Below are positions 56,302-64,000 of a DNA stretch of 64,000 nt, one piece after another. Position 1 is the stretch's first letter; each line of letters begins with the position of its first letter. The DNA lies in the NCBI RefSeq assembly GCF_910589235.1, contig NC_060969.1:635001-699000 (forward strand). Reading direction: 5' to 3'. The DNA is from Vespa crabro. Its lineage: Eukaryota; Arthropoda; Insecta; Hymenoptera; Vespidae. The notes below the pieces were generated by a model, which was not told the origin of the DNA, searched no databases, and was given only the letters and a program-made list of their open reading frames with translations. The position numbers and the translations under genes are program-made.

Positions 56302-56495
56302 GAGAGAGGGAGAGAGAAAGAGAGTTAAGGAGGGACAGAAAGAGAGGAAGAAAAGAGGGAAAGGAAGAGAAAGAGAGAGAGAAATACTAATGCTATATGG
56401 ATCTTTTTTCTTCTTAACAGTTTTTTATATTATTATTTTCCAACAATCTGCATCTATTCGTAGATACATATATGTAATATATCATTTATAAGAGA
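55828..56495 (+). repeat. three-copy degenerate tandem repeat
   Basis: Three units begin near 55828, 56084 and 56236 with (c/t)aactat-(t/g)-agag or similar, and each then holds a GA-rich block, a gaaatacta-GCGGAGAAAG-like core (intact in copies 1 and 2, partly lost in copy 3), a T-rich block and a gtagatac-tgtaa-tatcattta end. Unit lengths are about 256, 152 and 260 bp; the difference is in the simple-sequence blocks. Confidence 0.8.
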
Positions 56496-56782
56496 GAGGA
56501 GATTAAAGAGTGGAGTTATCAAAATTTTGATAATAAAGCAAAAGTAAGGGAACATAAATTGTAATAATTTATATTCCACTAGTTATATTTTCTTCTTCTT
56601 CTTCTTATTCTTATTTTTCCTTATTCTTCTTTGAAATTATCGTTTTTTTTTCTCTTATCTTTCTTATTCCCTTATCTTTTTTTTCTTCCGTTTGTTATTT
56701 TTTCTTTCCTTCTTTCTTTCTTTCTTTCTTTCTTTTTTTTCTTCTTCACATTGTCGCAGGTGTGACGTTAGAGAGCCTCGAG

Positions 56783-63829
<7,047 letters not shown>

Positions 63830-64000
63830 GTTCGTAATTATATAGTGATATGAGAGAGATTATTTTAACCGCCTCTACGAGAGCTGATTTAATTTGATAT
63901 GCTTCATTTTTTTGTATTATATTTCGTAACCCGACGATCCCTTTTTTGTTATCTTTCTTTTCTTTTTTTTTCTTTCGTAATCTTCTCGAGATAATTTTGT

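Overview
The window is animal nuclear DNA, most likely from an insect and probably a hymenopteran. It is AT-rich, packed with (CT)n/(GA)n, (TA)n and trinucleotide microsatellites, and its genes have short GT-AG introns. Two arthropod markers are present: microRNA miR-277 (with its cluster partner miR-34) and CYP314A1, the 20-hydroxylase of ecdysone synthesis. The exact genus is not readable from the sequence. No bacterial features, CRISPR array, rRNA or tRNA were seen.

Layout. 1-22.8 kb is a repeat-rich region without a convincing protein gene. Its clear content is two microRNA hairpins on the + strand, mir-277 (about 15.9 kb) and mir-34 (about 22.0 kb), which probably share a long primary transcript. 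At 22.8 kb there is one isolated, intact exon that encodes exactly the C-terminal 38 residues of RNA polymerase subunit RPB8; I could find no upstream exons for it in the window.

25.6-43.1 kb is a compact block of six housekeeping genes whose exons I joined by hand, each in consistent phase and close to the expected family length: WDR92 (-, 357 aa), condensin subunit NCAPG/CAP-G (-, 918 aa), pelota (+, 386 aa), the PAPS transporter PAPST1/slalom (+, 441 aa), a TMEM216-family ciliary membrane protein (-, 142 aa) and the UbiB-type kinase ADCK2 (+, 582 aa). NCAPG/pelota and TMEM216/ADCK2 are divergent pairs; PAPST1/TMEM216 converge.

43.1-56.7 kb is another gene-poor, microsatellite-dense stretch with several GC-richer islands that look like promoter or 5' UTR sequence. 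56.8-63.8 kb holds nine exons of CYP314A1 (shade) on the + strand; its final exon lies beyond the window. Its first intron contains a degenerate tandem repeat, and another lies just upstream of its first coding exon.

The genes do not form one pathway. WDR92 (dynein-arm assembly) and the TMEM216-like gene (ciliary transition zone) share a link to cilia; miR-277/miR-34 and CYP314A1 are all connected to development and ageing or ecdysone physiology in insects by published work on the families, but nothing in the sequence shows that their proximity is functional. I found no evidence for a wholly new biological system; the best leads are the orphan RPB8 exon, the wide-spaced miRNA cluster, an atypical I-helix residue in CYP314A1 and a few unexplained islands and hairpins.
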